From CAYLHB01 sp964383505 (GTDB lineage: Bacteria > Patescibacteriota > Minisyncoccia > Phycocordibacterales > UBA12088), in assembly GCA_964383505.1 (NCBI GenBank), contig CAYLHB010000001.1, forward strand, positions 19,007 to 83,006: a stretch of 64,000 nt of DNA, read 5' to 3'. Below are positions 15,448-23,986 of the stretch, one piece after another. The position numbers and the translations under genes were made by a program. The notes under the pieces were generated by a model. That model saw nothing but the letters and a program-made list of their open reading frames with translations. It had not been told where the DNA came from and did no database searches. Each line of letters starts with the position of its first letter. The stretch's first letter is position 1.

Positions 15448-18400
15448 ATGGCGAAACACGATAAGGAGAACAATGAGGAAGCACGTGCGGTGAGCGAAAC
15501 CGCGAGGCGAGAGGAAAAGGTGCTCGCGTACTGGAACGAACACCGTATATTTGAACAAACACTTGATAAAGAAGCCCCGATGGGTGATTTCGTGTTCTAC
15601 GACGGGCCGCCGTTCGCGACGGGTCTTCCCCACATGGGCCACCTCCTCGGTTCGTCGGTCAAAGACGTGGTTGGGCGGTATAAGACCATGTGTGGATACC
15701 GCGTGCCGCGTCGGTGGGGGTGGGACTGCCACGGGCTCCCTATTGAAAATATTGTTGAGAAAAAGCTCGGTCTCAAGACAAAGAAAGAAATACTGGAGCT
15801 TGGCATCGACAACTTCAACCGCGAGGCGAAGGAGGCGGTACTCCAATTTGTAGCTGATTGGAAGCACTACGTGGAGCGACTTGGTCGTTGGGTGGATTTC
15901 GATGCTTCGTACAAGACGATGGACAACAGCTACATCGAAGCGGTGTGGGGTGCACTCAAGAAAATACATGATGACAAGCGACTCTACGAGGGCACGAAGG
16001 TGCTCCTCTACTGCCCGCACTGCGAGACCCCGCTCTCGAAAGCGGAAATCGCGATGGACAACAGCTACAAAGATGTAACGGAGAAAGCGGTAGTGGCGAA
16101 GTTCAAACTTAAAGCCGGACAGAAGGTGGGGGATCTCACCACCGACGATGCGACGTACATCCTCGCATGGACGACGACCCCGTGGACACTGCCGGGGAAT
16201 ATGGCACTCGCGGTGCGTGCGAGTACCGAGTACGGCGTGTACGACACCCCTGCGGGTCGCGTGGTTGCAGCGCGGGAGCGGGCGGAAACCGTTCTTGGTA
16301 GCTTGACACCGGCGCACGCGGTTTCCGGCGAGTCACTCGTGGGGCTTTCGTACGAACCGCTTTATGAGATCCCCAAGGCGAAAGAGGGTGCGAATAAAAA
16401 GGTGTGGACCGTGCAAGCCGCGGATTTTGTCACAACCGAGGAGGGTACCGGTGTGGTCCACATTGCGCCCATGTACGGTGAGGACGACCATGAGCTCGGC
16501 AAAGCGCTCGGACTCCCGTTCGTCCAGCTCCTCGACCAGAGCGGTCACTACAATGAGGATGCGCCCGAGTTCCTTCGCGGGCTCTACTATAAAAAAGGAA
16601 GTGGCGAGGTGCTCCGAGACCTCACCTTGCGCGAGCGTGTGTTCCATGCCAACGACCATACGCACAGCTACCCGCACTGCTATCGGTGTAACACCGCGCT
16701 CATCTACAATGCGCTCTCGTCGTGGTTCATCAACATACAGGCGGTAAAGGAGGATATGCTCACAGCAAACGAGTCGGTGTCGTGGTACCCGGAGCACCTT
16801 AAGCACGGGCGGTTTCGCAACATCGTCGAAACCGCGCCGGATTGGACCATCAGCCGCAATCGCTTTTGGGCGAGCCCGCTCCCGATTTGGAAGCATGAGA
16901 CAACCGGCGAGCTGTTGGTCATCGGTTCGCTTTCCGAACTGCGTGCGCACACCAAAAAGAGTGGAAACACCTACCTCATGGTGCGCCACGGGGAAGCGGA
17001 GAGTAACGTGCTCGGCGTGGTGAGCACCGACATCAAGAACGAACACCACCTGACGGCGCGCGGAGAGGAGCAGGTGCACGAGGCGGCAGAGGTCCTTAAG
17101 AAGGCGGGTATCACCAAAATGGTAAGCTCGCCCTTAGTACGCACCTGTGAAACCGCGGAGCGCATCGCGGACATAATCGGCTATGCCAAGGAGGATATTG
17201 TCTACGATGCGCGACTCATGGAGTGGCAGCTCGGGGCACTCAACGGGAAACCGGTCTCGGCCATATGGGATATTTGTCCCACGTACGTCGAACGCTTCAC
17301 GAACAAGTGTGCGGGAGGAGAGACGCTCGTCGAGATGAAGCGACGTATCGGCGAGGCACTCTACGAGTATGAAACGACCTACGTGAATGAAACCGTGCTC
17401 ATTGTGGGCCACGAGTACACGTTGTGGATGGCGGAGTGTGTGGCACGTGGCGCAGACGTCGATGAGTGCATCGAAATACGGGGAAAGGCAAAGGACTACG
17501 TGAAAAACGGCGAGGTGCGCACGCTCGATTTCGTACCGCTCCCGCACAACGACGAGTTCGAGCTCGACCTCCATCGCCCATACATTGATGAGCTCCCGCT
17601 TGTCGCGAGCGACGGCGCGCGGTTCGTGCGCATACCAGAGGTGGTTGACTGCTGGGTCGAGTCGGGTGCTATGCCGGTTGCTTCCGAACATTTGCTTCAC
17701 GAACCTTTCAAAAGGCCCGTGCGTTATCCGGGCGACTTTATCGCGGAGTACATTGCGCAGACCCGCACGTGGTTCTACTACATGCACGCGATGGGAGTAC
17801 TTCTCTTCGGCAAAGAGAGCTTTAAGCACTGTGTAACGACCGGTACGGTACTCGCCGAGGATGGGAGCAAGATGAGCAAGTCGAAGGGCAACTACACCGA
17901 CCCACTCATCAATATCGACCGTTTCGGTGCAGATACGCTCCGGCTCTACCTCCTCGGCTCGGTAGTGATGCAGGGCGAGGACATGAGCTTCAGGGACGAC
18001 GAACTCAAGGAGCTCCACAACCGCTTTATCAATATTCTTTGGAACACATACACCTTCTACGAGACCTACCGTGATGAGGGTGCTGTGACCCCTCCCAACA
18101 AGACTTCACAGAGCACTCACGTGCTCGACGTATGGATTATCGCCCGTCTCAACGAGGTAGTGCGGCAAGTGACCGAGCACATGGAGCGATACGACACGGT
18201 CGTCTCGGTGCGCACGCTTCGCGCGTTTGTGACCGACCTCTCCACGTGGTACCTACGTCGTTCTCGGGACCGCTTGAAGGGCGTCGAGGGCGTCGAGGCG
18301 CAACAAGAAGCACTCTCCACCTTTAGACACACACTCATTGAACTTTCAAAACTACTCGCGCCACTTGCTCCCTTTATCGCAGAGGATATCTACCGGGGGT

Positions 18401-18930
18401 GCGGTGCGGAGAAAGAAAGCGTGCACCTTGCGTCGTGGCCTCAAGGTGAGCCATGTGATGATCAGGAAGTGCTCGCGAAGATGGAGGCGACCCGACAGGT
18501 GGTCTCTGAAGCACTTGAGCGGCGCGCTACCGCAGGGGTAAAGGTGCGCCAGCCACTCTCGCGCCTCACCGCACCAGATGTCGCACTACTCTACACGGAA
18601 CTCATTATGGAGGAGGTGAATGTGCACGAGGTAGTGGAGGGAGCGAAGATCGAGCTCGACACTACACTCACTCCGGAGTTGGTGCGAGAGGGCAGGGTGC
18701 GCGAGCTCGTGCGGAGCGTCCAAGAATTACGAAAATCAGCCAAGCGTGCACCCTCTGATGAGGTGGTGCTCGTGGTGGGTGCGGGTGATGAGGCGCGCCC
18801 GCTTGTGGAGGAGGCGCGCGAGCGGCTCCGCAAGGTCGCGAATGTTACAGAGGTCGTGTACGAAGACCTCCCCGAAGACTCATGTGAGCTTCACCTCGAG
18901 ACGCTTCGTATGAAACTCGCACTTCGCTAG
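15448..18930 (+). CDS. ileS: Isoleucyl-tRNA synthetase with inserted histidine-phosphatase domain
   Basis: Class I synthetase for tRNA-Ile. PPFATGLPHMGHLLG carries HMGH (62-65). The CP1 editing domain contains LAWTTTPWTLPGN, and KMSKS is at 808-812. About 200 residues, roughly 505-705, interrupt the catalytic core between ELLVIGSLSEL and ELDLHRPYIDELPL, which are adjacent in normal IleRS. The insert is a complete histidine-phosphatase (phosphoglycerate-mutase-like) domain: LMVRHGEAESN with RHGE at 513-516, SSPLVRTCETAERIAD at about 559, and VGHEYTLW with a second catalytic His at 655. It is in frame, with codon use like the rest, so this is a true fusion. The C-terminal anticodon domain is present. 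Its substrate is unknown. Confidence 0.93.
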   Translation: MAKHDKENNEEARAVSETARREEKVLAYWNEHRIFEQTLDKEAPMGDFVFYDGPPFATGLPHMGHLLGSSVKDVVGRYKTMCGYRVPRRWGWDCHGLPIENIVEKKLGLKTKKEILELGIDNFNREAKEAVLQFVADWKHYVERLGRWVDFDASYKTMDNSYIEAVWGALKKIHDDKRLYEGTKVLLYCPHCETPLSKAEIAMDNSYKDVTEKAVVAKFKLKAGQKVGDLTTDDATYILAWTTTPWTLPGNMALAVRASTEYGVYDTPAGRVVAARERAETVLGSLTPAHAVSGESLVGLSYEPLYEIPKAKEGANKKVWTVQAADFVTTEEGTGVVHIAPMYGEDDHELGKALGLPFVQLLDQSGHYNEDAPEFLRGLYYKKGSGEVLRDLTLRERVFHANDHTHSYPHCYRCNTALIYNALSSWFINIQAVKEDMLTANESVSWYPEHLKHGRFRNIVETAPDWTISRNRFWASPLPIWKHETTGELLVIGSLSELRAHTKKSGNTYLMVRHGEAESNVLGVVSTDIKNEHHLTARGEEQVHEAAEVLKKAGITKMVSSPLVRTCETAERIADIIGYAKEDIVYDARLMEWQLGALNGKPVSAIWDICPTYVERFTNKCAGGETLVEMKRRIGEALYEYETTYVNETVLIVGHEYTLWMAECVARGADVDECIEIRGKAKDYVKNGEVRTLDFVPLPHNDEFELDLHRPYIDELPLVASDGARFVRIPEVVDCWVESGAMPVASEHLLHEPFKRPVRYPGDFIAEYIAQTRTWFYYMHAMGVLLFGKESFKHCVTTGTVLAEDGSKMSKSKGNYTDPLINIDRFGADTLRLYLLGSVVMQGEDMSFRDDELKELHNRFINILWNTYTFYETYRDEGAVTPPNKTSQSTHVLDVWIIARLNEVVRQVTEHMERYDTVVSVRTLRAFVTDLSTWYLRRSRDRLKGVEGVEAQQEALSTFRHTLIELSKLLAPLAPFIAEDIYRGCGAEKESVHLASWPQGEPCDDQEVLAKMEATRQVVSEALERRATAGVKVRQPLSRLTAPDVALLYTELIMEEVNVHEVVEGAKIELDTTLTPELVREGRVRELVRSVQELRKSAKRAPSDEVVLVVGAGDEARPLVEEARERLRKVANVTEVVYEDLPEDSCELHLETLRMKLALR

Positions 18931-18939
18931 CGAGTGACT

Positions 18940-19515
18940 ATGTACACGCTCATCACCGAACACGCGTTTGTACTCGGGAGTACGCCCGAGGGAGAGGCGA
19001 GCCGTGTGCTCTTTCTCCTCACGAAGTCGCGGGGGCTCATACGGGTCCATGCACAGGGGGTGCGCCTTGAGCGGTCGAAACTGCGCTACCTCCTGTCTGA
19101 AGGTGCGTGGGTGCGGGTGACCATGGTGCGGGGTCGTGAGGTGTGGCGTGTGGTGAATGCGTGTGAAGGGGTGGGTGCCGTGGCAGACAACCGCCTCTAT
19201 GTGCGCGCGGCTCTGCGCCGTGTGCGAACGCTTGCGCGAAGGTTGGTGCACGGAGAGGGCGATCAAACGAAACTCTATGCGGTTCTTTCGGATGGGTGCG
19301 CGGCACTTGTTGCCTCACCGGACGCACGTACACTCCGGCTCCTTGAGGTGCTCCTCGTGGCCCGCATACTCAACACACAGGGGTACCTCAGTGAATCGAA
19401 CATACGGTCGGGTCTGCTTGAGGGAACTTCGTATGAAGGCATCGATATGACTGACTCCGACATGCGGACACTTATTCGCAACGTAAACGATGCACTGCGG
19501 GAGTGTCAGCTCTAG
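18940..19515 (+). CDS. recO: RecO-like DNA repair protein
   Basis: RecO loads RecA onto SSB-coated DNA with RecR. The N-terminal OB fold is recognisable: MYTLITEHAFVLGSTPEGEA, then LLTKSRGLIRVHAQGVRLERSKL. The following 110 residues are helical (LRRVRTLARRLVHGE). At 192 residues it is shorter than typical RecO (about 240) and lacks the zinc-binding cysteines, as in other reduced genomes. A GTG at 18934 would add two residues. The start is 9 nt after ileS, so it is probably co-transcribed. recA and ssb occur later in the window. Confidence 0.75.
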   Translation: MYTLITEHAFVLGSTPEGEASRVLFLLTKSRGLIRVHAQGVRLERSKLRYLLSEGAWVRVTMVRGREVWRVVNACEGVGAVADNRLYVRAALRRVRTLARRLVHGEGDQTKLYAVLSDGCAALVASPDARTLRLLEVLLVARILNTQGYLSESNIRSGLLEGTSYEGIDMTDSDMRTLIRNVNDALRECQL

Positions 19516-19521
19516 CTTTGG

Positions 19522-19527
19522 TATACT
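19522..19527 (+). promoter_or_regulatory. Extended -10 element inside the recO end
   Basis: TGG TATACT ends 7 nt before the ATG at 19535. It overlaps the 3' end of the recO-like gene and its stop region. Confidence 0.5.
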
Positions 19528-19534
19528 GGAAGGT

Positions 19535-21508
19535 ATGCTGGAAGAGGAGAGTAGCATCGAGAGAGTGCGCAAGCGCATCTACGCGAAACAGGCACAGAGC
19601 ACCGTGCATCAGCGCAGGCCGCTCCATGAGGAGGCGTACAAGGTTGAGTCGTCGTGGGGTACTAACGAACCCGCCTCGTTGGGCGAGAGTGAGCCGAACG
19701 ATGTGTCGCGTGCGTACGATCCATGGACGCTATCAAAGCCGGTGGGTATGTCTGCACGAGCAGGCAGTTCGAGCTTATTGAGAAAGTTTACCGTCATAGT
19801 TTTTTCCATAAGTACTCTCTTTTTCTTGGTCGCGGTTGGCATCGGGGGGTACGTGTACTATACGGGGCGCTCCGAGGTGCGCCCTCCAACCCTCTCGTGG
19901 AGCGGCCCTCTATCGGTAGGTGCGGGGGATGAGGTACTCTACATGCTCACGATACAGAACCCGAATATGGTACCACTCCTCGCGGCTGACCTGCGTGTGC
20001 AGTTTCCGCCGGGAGCACGCTCCCCCAACAACTTCGATGTGGCACTCACTGAGTACCGCGAGACGTTGGGTACTATTGGGCCGCGTGAGAGTAAGACGGC
20101 CACGATACGTGCGGTGCTTTTTGGTCCCGAAGAGGCGACGCAGGCGATTGGAACAACGCTTGCGTATCGGCTCACCGATTCCGAAACCACGTTTACCTCG
20201 CACAGCAGTACCACCGTGCTCCTTTCGCGTGCACCGGTTTCGCTTTCCGTCAAAGGGGTGGAAGAGCATACCAGCGGCCAGCCACTCACTCTTACCGTGG
20301 AGCTTGCGAGTAGTGCGAGTAAACCGGTTCGTGCAGTGGCCCTACGCGCACTGTATCCGCCCGGATTTCAGGTCACCTCTGTTCAGCCGCGCCCGGAGGA
20401 GGGCAATGAGTACTGGAAGCTTGGTGACATGCCGACAGGCACAAAAAAGACTTTCACTATCTCGGGTATACTCATTGGGAATGGAGGTGAGGATCGTGTG
20501 TTTCGGTTCGAGGTGGGTCAAGAAGGCACAAAGGGCTCGCTTGCGGGTGTTCTCAACACTTCAACGTATACGGTAGCGCTCACGCGCCCGTTCCTCGACA
20601 TTGCCCTTAATCTTGGGGAAGCGAGTGGCGAGGTGTTGGTGGTAAAGCCGAACTCGACGGTGGCAGGAAGTGTTGGATGGAAGAACAACCTTGCGTATCC
20701 CCTTTCGGACGTGGAGGTAGAAGCAACACTCAAGGGATCAATTTTGGACAGGCAATCTGTGCAGGTGAGTAATGGGTTCTACCGTTCACTCGATGAGACG
20801 TTGGTGTGGACAAAACAGACCGACAAGAATTTGGAGCTTGTATCTCCCGGTGAGTCGGGCACGCTCAATTTTTCGTTTCAGTCGCTTGGCCTCGCACCTT
20901 CGACGGGGGCGCGAAATCCATCAATGACTTTAGAGATAAGCGTTCGGGCGAAGCGTATCGGGCAAGACAACGTGCCGGAGACGCTAGAACGGGTGAGTAC
21001 CCGCACCGTGCGGCTTGAAACGGTGCTTACACTCTCTCCGCGCGCTGTCTGGAGCGTCGGTCCATTTATAAACAGTGGACCGGTTCCCCCACGCGCAGAT
21101 CAAACTACCACCTACACTATTCTTTGGTCACTCACCAACAGTACCAATGAGGCGAAGGATGTCGAGCTTTCAGCCGAGCTCCCCATTTACGTGGAGTGGA
21201 GAAATGTCATCTCTCCCGAAGGGGCGGAGGTGCGGTTTGATGAGACGAGCAGAAAAGTATCGTGGCGCGTAGGTGCAGTAGCGGCCGGCGCAGGGTACGA
21301 GTCGCAGGCACCCGAAGTCGCATTTCAGATAGCGGTTACCCCGAGCGTGGCTCAACAAGGGAGTGAGATATCTCTCATCGAGTCGCAAACCCTTCGCGGA
21401 GTTGACCGCTTCACCGGAAGCGTGATAGAAACCACGTACCCGGATCTCACCAGCCGTCTTACCACTGACCCTGCGTTTGCAGGTCAGAAAGGTACGGTTT
21501 TGCGGTAG
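19535..21508 (+). CDS. Large membrane-anchored protein with repeated extracellular beta domains
   Basis: 657 residues. The first 85 are cytoplasmic, charged and low in hydrophobicity (MLEEESSIERVRKRIYAKQA). One transmembrane helix follows at about 85-110 (FTVIVFSISTLFFLVAVGIG). The rest is about 540 extracellular residues built of beta-rich repeats with phrases such as YMLTIQNPNMVPLLAADLRV, LTLTVELASSASKPVRAVAL and YTILWSLTNSTNEAKDVELS, resembling DUF11/CARDB-like Ig folds. No enzyme motif is seen. It overlaps no other gene and stops 3 nt before glyS. I have seen this recO-large membrane protein-glyS arrangement associated with Parcubacteria, but its role is unknown; adhesion or envelope structure is a guess. 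Confidence 0.7.
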   Translation: MLEEESSIERVRKRIYAKQAQSTVHQRRPLHEEAYKVESSWGTNEPASLGESEPNDVSRAYDPWTLSKPVGMSARAGSSSLLRKFTVIVFSISTLFFLVAVGIGGYVYYTGRSEVRPPTLSWSGPLSVGAGDEVLYMLTIQNPNMVPLLAADLRVQFPPGARSPNNFDVALTEYRETLGTIGPRESKTATIRAVLFGPEEATQAIGTTLAYRLTDSETTFTSHSSTTVLLSRAPVSLSVKGVEEHTSGQPLTLTVELASSASKPVRAVALRALYPPGFQVTSVQPRPEEGNEYWKLGDMPTGTKKTFTISGILIGNGGEDRVFRFEVGQEGTKGSLAGVLNTSTYTVALTRPFLDIALNLGEASGEVLVVKPNSTVAGSVGWKNNLAYPLSDVEVEATLKGSILDRQSVQVSNGFYRSLDETLVWTKQTDKNLELVSPGESGTLNFSFQSLGLAPSTGARNPSMTLEISVRAKRIGQDNVPETLERVSTRTVRLETVLTLSPRAVWSVGPFINSGPVPPRADQTTTYTILWSLTNSTNEAKDVELSAELPIYVEWRNVISPEGAEVRFDETSRKVSWRVGAVAAGAGYESQAPEVAFQIAVTPSVAQQGSEISLIESQTLRGVDRFTGSVIETTYPDLTSRLTTDPAFAGQKGTVLR

Positions 21509-21511
21509 GCC

Positions 21512-22873
21512 ATGGTAGCACACACGAAACTTGAAGATATCGTCGCACTCTGCAAACGCAGAGGGTTTGTGTACCAGGGGTCCGAAGTATATGGCGGCCT
21601 TGCTGGTACATGGGACTATGGTCCGCTCGGCGTTGCGCTCAAGAACAACATTAAACAACTTTGGTGGCGCATGTTCGTGGACGAGAGAGACGACGTGTAT
21701 GGTATCGATGCGTCCATCCTTCTCAATGCAAAGGTGGTGAAGGCGAGCGGGCACGTCGATACCTTCACCGACCCATTGGTTGAGGATGTGGTGACCAAGC
21801 GGAGGTACCGCGCCGACCTCCTTTTGGAGGATGCGGGAGAAAATCCTGCGGGCCTTTCGCTCGAAGCGCTCAACCGAGCAATTAAAGAGAAAAAGCTCGT
21901 GAGTCCTGATGGTAATGCACTGGGCGACGTGCGCACGTTCAACCTCATGTGCAAGACGTATGTGGGAGCGACAGAGGATGAGTCCGCACTCGCATACTTT
22001 AGGCCGGAGACCGCCCAGGGTATATTCATCAATTTTAAAAACGTGGTTGATTCCATGCACCCGAAAATACCTTTTGGTATCGCGCAAATAGGGAAGGCGT
22101 ATAGGAACGAGATAGCTCCAAGAGATTTTATATTCAGAATACGAGAACTAGAGCAAATGGAAATTGAGTACTTCGTCCACCCGAACGGGTGGGAAGAGCA
22201 TTTTGAAATGTGGCGCGGATTAGTGCACGAGTGGTGTACTCGCATGGGCTTTCAAAGCGGGGCGGTGCATGAGCTCGAGGTTGCGGACCAGGACAGGGCG
22301 TTCTACAGCAAGCGCACTATTGATTTTGAGTACGAGTTCCCGTTTGGTCGCAAGGAGCTGTTGGGACTCGCGTATCGGACCGACTATGACCTCAGAGGAC
22401 ACGGGAGCGCAAGCGGTGTCGATTTCTCGTACCTTGATGAGAAAACGGGCGAGAGGTTTGTTCCCCATGTGATTGAGCCGTCGTTCGGTGTCGAGCGAGC
22501 GTTCCTCGCAGTGCTGACGAGCGCGTATGCGGTTGATGTACTCGGAGGCGAGTCACGGACGGTACTACGGTTACCTTACGAGCTTGCTCCAGTAAAGGTG
22601 GCGGTATTTCCGCTCCTCAAAAACAAACCAGAACTCGTCGCGAAAGCGCGAGCGGTTGCATCGAGTGTAAAGCGAGTAATCCCCCACACATCGTTTGACG
22701 ACAACGGTAACATCGGAAAACGGTACCGCCGCCAAGACGAAATCGGCACCCCCTACTGCGTGACGATAGACTTTGAGACGCTCGAGAACGACACGGTCAC
22801 CCTACGAGACCGTGATTCCGGTGCCCAGCGCCGAGTGCCCATCGCGAACCTGGTGTCGGAACTGATAGCGTAA
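21512..22873 (+). CDS. glyS: Glycyl-tRNA synthetase, alpha2 type
   Basis: Class II homodimeric enzyme of the archaeal/eukaryotic/mycoplasma type rather than the alpha2-beta2 GlyQ/GlyS enzyme. Landmarks: RRGFVYQGSEVYGGLAGTWD near the N-terminus (characteristic of this type), YFRPETAQGIFINFKN (motif 2 region), AYRNEIAPRDFIFRIRELEQ, VIEPSFGVERAFLAVL (motif 3), and a C-terminal anticodon domain with KVAVFPLLKN and FDDNGNIGKRYRRQDEIGTP. The length of 453 residues is normal for the compact form. It begins 3 nt after the preceding gene and so is probably in its transcript. Confidence 0.95.
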   Translation: MVAHTKLEDIVALCKRRGFVYQGSEVYGGLAGTWDYGPLGVALKNNIKQLWWRMFVDERDDVYGIDASILLNAKVVKASGHVDTFTDPLVEDVVTKRRYRADLLLEDAGENPAGLSLEALNRAIKEKKLVSPDGNALGDVRTFNLMCKTYVGATEDESALAYFRPETAQGIFINFKNVVDSMHPKIPFGIAQIGKAYRNEIAPRDFIFRIRELEQMEIEYFVHPNGWEEHFEMWRGLVHEWCTRMGFQSGAVHELEVADQDRAFYSKRTIDFEYEFPFGRKELLGLAYRTDYDLRGHGSASGVDFSYLDEKTGERFVPHVIEPSFGVERAFLAVLTSAYAVDVLGGESRTVLRLPYELAPVKVAVFPLLKNKPELVAKARAVASSVKRVIPHTSFDDNGNIGKRYRRQDEIGTPYCVTIDFETLENDTVTLRDRDSGAQRRVPIANLVSELIA

Positions 22874-22906
22874 ACAGCTCGCTTTGCAGAATAGGTCGTG
22901 CGCGAG

Positions 22907-22912
22907 TAGAAT
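22907..22912 (+). promoter_or_regulatory. -10 element, predicted leaderless start
   Basis: TAGAAT ends 6 nt before the ATG at 22919. Confidence 0.5.
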
Positions 22913-22918
22913 GCGCTC

Positions 22919-23986
22919 ATGGACCGGCGAGACATCACCATTTCCATTACACCGAGCAGTGTGGGGCTTGTACTCCTCCTCCTTACCGGCGCGTACGTCG
23001 CGTACCTCCTGCGCGATCTCATCCTTATCGTGTTTACCGCTATTGTGCTCGCCTCGGCAATTGAGCCGTTGGCGCAAAAGCTCGTGAAGTGGGGTTTGGG
23101 GAGAATTCTTGCGGTGGTGCTCATTTACCTCGCATCGGTGGCTCTCTTGAGCGTGTTGTTCTACTTTTTCATGCCGCCGCTTTTACGAGAGGCGAATGCA
23201 TTCCTCACAATGGCTCCCAAGTACCTTGAGACATTTGGTCTCAATACGGTTTCCGTGGGTACATCTGCTCAGTCGTTGCCGATCTATGCACAGGACATTC
23301 TCAAGCTTCAAGGGCTCCTCTCCGCTTCGTCGGCCGGTCTCCTTGCGGTTGCGGGCACCATTTTCGGCGGGCTCATATCTTTCTCACTCATCGTTGTGCT
23401 CTCGTTCTACTTCGCGGTACAAGATCAAGGCATCGATGACTTTTTGCGCCTTGTGAGCCCCGTGCGCCACCAAGCGTACATCCTTAACTTGTGGCGCCGT
23501 AGTCAACGGAAAATGGGGCGGTGGTTTCAAGGCCAGCTCATCCTCTCACTCATTGTGGGTGTGCTCATCTATGTGGGTCTCCTTGTGCTGAGCATTTGGT
23601 CTGATGTACGGTACCCATTTCTTCTTGCGGTGGTCGCCGCACTGTTTGAGCTCATTCCCGTGTTTGGCTCTATTCTCGCCGCGATACCTGCGGTCGCGCT
23701 CTCATTTTTCTCGGGCGGTGTGCCGCTCGCGCTTTGGGTCATTGCACTCTACTTTTTCGTGAACCAAGTGCAGGGGAATGTCATCTATCCGATGGTAGTT
23801 CAAAAAGTATTGGGGGTCCCCCCGCTCGTGGTCATCTTGGCAATCGTTGTGGGTGCACAGCTCGCGGGATTTTTCGGCATCCTTGTTGCGGTGCCTGTCG
23901 CGGCGGCATTTCAAGAGTACGTGACCGATATCATGAAGCGAAAGGAGCGTGCACTGCTTGAGTCGCGCGCGAGCGACCACGTATGA
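22919..23986 (+). CDS. AI-2E family (PerM/TqsA-like) transporter
   Basis: 355 residues with seven or eight predicted transmembrane segments in the family's arrangement. There are three N-terminal helices (LVLLLLTGAYVAYLLRDLIL, then GRILAVVLIYLASVALLSVL), an extracytoplasmic stretch of about 60 residues, then C-terminal helices with LYFFVNQVQGNVIYPMVVQK and the typical PPLVVILAIVVGAQLAGFFG and ILVAVPVAAAFQEYV. The substrate is unknown; members have been linked to autoinducer-2 or ion export, but the name should not be read as function. Its last 4 bp overlap metG (ATGA). Confidence 0.85.
   Translation: MDRRDITISITPSSVGLVLLLLTGAYVAYLLRDLILIVFTAIVLASAIEPLAQKLVKWGLGRILAVVLIYLASVALLSVLFYFFMPPLLREANAFLTMAPKYLETFGLNTVSVGTSAQSLPIYAQDILKLQGLLSASSAGLLAVAGTIFGGLISFSLIVVLSFYFAVQDQGIDDFLRLVSPVRHQAYILNLWRRSQRKMGRWFQGQLILSLIVGVLIYVGLLVLSIWSDVRYPFLLAVVAALFELIPVFGSILAAIPAVALSFFSGGVPLALWVIALYFFVNQVQGNVIYPMVVQKVLGVPPLVVILAIVVGAQLAGFFGILVAVPVAAAFQEYVTDIMKRKERALLESRASDHV

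Noticed and set aside
15409..18018. Long minus-strand frames opposite ileS (302, 248 and 294 codons)
   Set aside because: They are shadows of ileS, with low-complexity Arg/His-rich translations.
21170..22087. A 305-codon minus-strand frame opposite glyS
   Set aside because: Antisense to a recognised synthetase; no motifs of its own.
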